From Bacteriovoracaceae bacterium UBA6153 (GTDB lineage Bacteria > Bdellovibrionota > Bacteriovoracia > Bacteriovoracales > Bacteriovoracaceae): a DNA stretch of 64,000 nucleotides. The stretch spans positions 1 to 64,000 of the forward strand of contig DIUR01000028.1 of NCBI GenBank assembly GCA_002428265.1, written 5' to 3'. The notes beneath the pieces are model-generated. The model had not been told where the DNA came from. It saw only the letters and a program-made list of their open reading frames with translations, and searched no databases. Positions 61,899 through 64,000 of this stretch are shown here, one piece after another (within the stretch, counting starts at the first letter, position 1; each line of letters opens with the position of its first letter). Both the position numbers and the translations under genes were made by a program.

Positions 61899-63998
61899 TT
61901 ATTCCAGATAATCACGTAATTTTTCAGAAGCCTTCTTATAATATTCACTATCAACCGGAGAGATCTGCTGAACTTCCTGATATTTTTCTTTCGCATCAGG
62001 AAATAAGCTTAGAGACTCTGCAATAATAGCTTCTCGATAAATTTTTCTTGCACGATTAGCAAGTTGATCACGAATATCTCCAACCTGATTTAATGCCTCC
62101 GAATTGGAAGGTTCAACTCTCAAAATTTGCTGATAAACTTCATAAGCACCTTTTAAGTCCTGCCCTTCCATTAATGATTTTGCTTTACCAACAAGTGGAG
62201 CGACCGCTGCATTCAGCTCATCTTTGGAAACTTTCAACATCTCGGTAGCTTCTGTTGTCAGATCATCATCCATATCTTTAATACGAAGAAACTCTTCAAG
62301 TTTACCAATGGCCTTAAACCATTCCTTTTGTAGATAGAGTGAACGGGATGGTTTTAATCTCTCAACTTTATCTTCCCTATCTTTTTTCTTTTGAACTTCT
62401 TCAAGCTCTTTTCTTTGCTTTTCTCTTTGCCAGTCATCAAGCTCAAGCTTCATTCTGGTAACTTCAATATTTTCTGGCTCTAGTTGTGTAATATCGTTAA
62501 AAGTTGTATTGGCCAAATCCACTCTTCTGTCTTTAGTGTATTCGCGTGCTTTTTCTAAAAGCTCTTTAACTTTTGCTTTTTTCTCTGCTGCCTGAATGTC
62601 TGCGATACGTTTTTTTTCTTCTTCTTCAATTTTTCTTAGACCTTCTTTTGAAAAAGAAATGAGCTGTTGCAAACTAGCGTTGAAATTTGGGTCAACGATT
62701 GCAATTTTTTGTAGTTCGTTTAAGGCCTCTCTGTAACGCCCATTTGAATAATGGTCTTTACCAATTTCATAGAGGGCCGAGAAAGCTCTTTTTTGTTCGT
62801 CTGTTAATTCTTTCTTTGATCCGGTAGTCACTGCAACTTTTGCGACCTTCGCTTTAGGTTTTTTAGTCGTAGCCGGAGCAGGTTTTTCTTCTGGCTCAAG
62901 CATAACCCAAGCAAGCACTAAAGCGACTAATACATAAATAAGTTTTTTACGTTTTGCCTCATCTTTCCAGATGCGCTTAATAATGGATTTTTCCTGAGGA
63001 GCACTGGAAACCATATTTCCAAGTGCATCTAGCTCTTCGCCTTCCTCAGCTTGAATCTCGACAACTTCTTCAACTTCGACAGTTTGATTTTCATCAACGG
63101 CCATAAGAGTAGAGCTTTCGTCTTTGATAAACTCAGAACGAATTTTTACGGTAAAACTTACGCCACCAATAACAAATTCATCGTTATGCCCAAGCATAAC
63201 TTTATTGATACGATCGCCTTTATGAATTGTCCCATTTGAAGAATTTAAATCTTCGAGAGTCAGCATCATGTTATTTCTAGTAATAACTGCATGTACTGTG
63301 GAAACTTCAGTATCGTTTAAGATGATCTGACATTTTGCCGGATCTCTACCAATAAACGTTTTTTCTTTTTCAATAATATATCTATCGTAAGGAGCAGTAT
63401 CACCAAATAACTCAAGATACACAGAGGAAAAGGACTGAATGACTTTTGTACTATCATCGTCATTATCTATATTCTCAAGAGAGTAAGACATGTTCTCATC
63501 GTCTTGAAGGACTTCGCCACCTTCTTCCATCGCATAATCAGACTCTGTTGATTGATTTACAATAGAAGGATTAGAATTATCATCAGAATGTGTAATTCCA
63601 TTTAAAGTCGCCAAAGCATCTTCCGGCTCATCTTGAAATTCAACTTCTTCACTTGAATCTTGTTGCTCGACTTGTTTTAAATTATGAGCTTCTAATGAAG
63701 CAGCAGTTAGCTCAGAAATATCAATTTCTGTAGTCATATCCTTATCGTCGTTGTCGATACTTATATCGGCAGCGGGAATAGTATGATCTGTTGCTGTTAC
63801 TGTTGTTTTCTTAACAGGTTTTTCTTCAATTATTGTATTAACTTGTTGAATCGTTTCAAGTTGAACAGGAGGTCGCAATGAAGCAGTTTGCGTACCCTGA
63901 CTTTCCAGATCGATAGTGATACTAAAATTTTCTACGGTAAAGACGTCACCATGCTTACATTCATGACGATTAAAATCTTCACCATTAATCATGCACAT
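61899..63998 (-). CDS. FHA-TPR membrane protein (gene probably continues past the window end)
   Basis: At least 699 residues. The first 30 look like the end of an FHA domain (HGDVFTVENFSI), so the true start probably lies beyond 64000. A complete FHA domain spans about 200-287 with FIGRDPAKC, STVHAVI and SSNGTIHKGD. A single transmembrane helix lies at 353-367. The C-terminal 300 residues are TPR-like and coiled coil. The FHA part would read phosphothreonine in the cytoplasm, and the TPR part likely projects into the periplasm. It is coupled to the PP2C gene. Confidence 0.82.
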   Translation of the reverse strand: MCMINGEDFNRHECKHGDVFTVENFSITIDLESQGTQTASLRPPVQLETIQQVNTIIEEKPVKKTTVTATDHTIPAADISIDNDDKDMTTEIDISELTAASLEAHNLKQVEQQDSSEEVEFQDEPEDALATLNGITHSDDNSNPSIVNQSTESDYAMEEGGEVLQDDENMSYSLENIDNDDDSTKVIQSFSSVYLELFGDTAPYDRYIIEKEKTFIGRDPAKCQIILNDTEVSTVHAVITRNNMMLTLEDLNSSNGTIHKGDRINKVMLGHNDEFVIGGVSFTVKIRSEFIKDESSTLMAVDENQTVEVEEVVEIQAEEGEELDALGNMVSSAPQEKSIIKRIWKDEAKRKKLIYVLVALVLAWVMLEPEEKPAPATTKKPKAKVAKVAVTTGSKKELTDEQKRAFSALYEIGKDHYSNGRYREALNELQKIAIVDPNFNASLQQLISFSKEGLRKIEEEEKKRIADIQAAEKKAKVKELLEKAREYTKDRRVDLANTTFNDITQLEPENIEVTRMKLELDDWQREKQRKELEEVQKKKDREDKVERLKPSRSLYLQKEWFKAIGKLEEFLRIKDMDDDLTTEATEMLKVSKDELNAAVAPLVGKAKSLMEGQDLKGAYEVYQQILRVEPSNSEALNQVGDIRDQLANRARKIYREAIIAESLSLFPDAKEKYQEVQQISPVDSEYYKKASEKLRDYLE

Positions 63999-64000
63999 GT

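Overview
The window reads as the chromosome of an AT-rich, Gram-negative, Bdellovibrio-like predator, most likely of the order Bacteriovoracales. This is inferred from the low G+C, many lipoproteins with long Ig-like or repeat regions, a secreted papain-type protease, LolA, a lytic transglycosylase lipoprotein, pseudopilins, a fused branched-chain 2-oxoacid dehydrogenase E1 beside leucine dehydrogenase, and FHA/PP2C/receiver signalling. No 16S rRNA or other marker is present, so the placement rests on gene content alone.

Region 1-8954 is an accessory island, clearly more AT-rich than the rest. It opens with an IS3-family element (orfA/orfB with a -1 slippery T run) that ends 8 bases beyond the stop codon of a small cysteine-rich precursor gene. 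Divergent from the precursor run a PAP2-type phosphatase lipoprotein, a full-length class I lanthipeptide dehydratase (LanB) and a zinc-dependent cyclase (LanC). Facing them is a permease, ATPase and signal-peptidase-like set of the ABC-2 polysaccharide-exporter type, plus a nucleotidyltransferase-like gene that begins 4 bases after the stop of a housekeeping gene. No LanT or subtilisin LanP is seen. I read the island as an undescribed class I lanthipeptide locus whose export and leader removal use unusual parts.

Region 8959-18525 holds the fused E1, an outer-membrane barrel protein, a giant nine-repeat Ig-like/LamG lipoprotein, leucine dehydrogenase and a 2Fe-2S ferredoxin. Region 18589-30049 is mostly core: a ribosome hibernation-like protein, a thioredoxin-reductase-like flavoprotein, a CNNM/CBS protein, a Nudix hydrolase, Dus, the ftsY-zapA-fau-rny run and epmA. 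Region 30051-43972 holds an NtrC-type regulator overlapping a tiny DHp-only protein, an Ig-like lipoprotein, rimO, an slt-type lipoprotein, lolA, a cysteine-rich exported protein, and a DMT permease coupled to a divergent SelD-like protein.

Region 44047-48571 is an N-acetylglucosamine salvage operon (kinase, NagA, SIS deaminase) that runs into a GT-C membrane glycosyltransferase. Region 48555-53114 holds two pseudopilins with apparent ATT and ATA start codons, a papain-like protease and small exported or membrane proteins. Region 53181-64000 holds smc, an FAA hydrolase, tRNA-Pro(UGG), rdgB, rph, birA, and a receiver/PP2C/FHA-TPR signalling group cut by the window end.

Two themes run across the window. 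Several first genes have a good sigma70 promoter whose -10 box lies only 6-10 bases before the start codon with no Shine-Dalgarno, so their mRNAs should be leaderless. Three other genes have a good Shine-Dalgarno and a conserved N-terminus but only ATA or ATT where the start codon should be. No intergenic stretch exceeds 300 bases, and no rRNA, CRISPR array or phage was seen.
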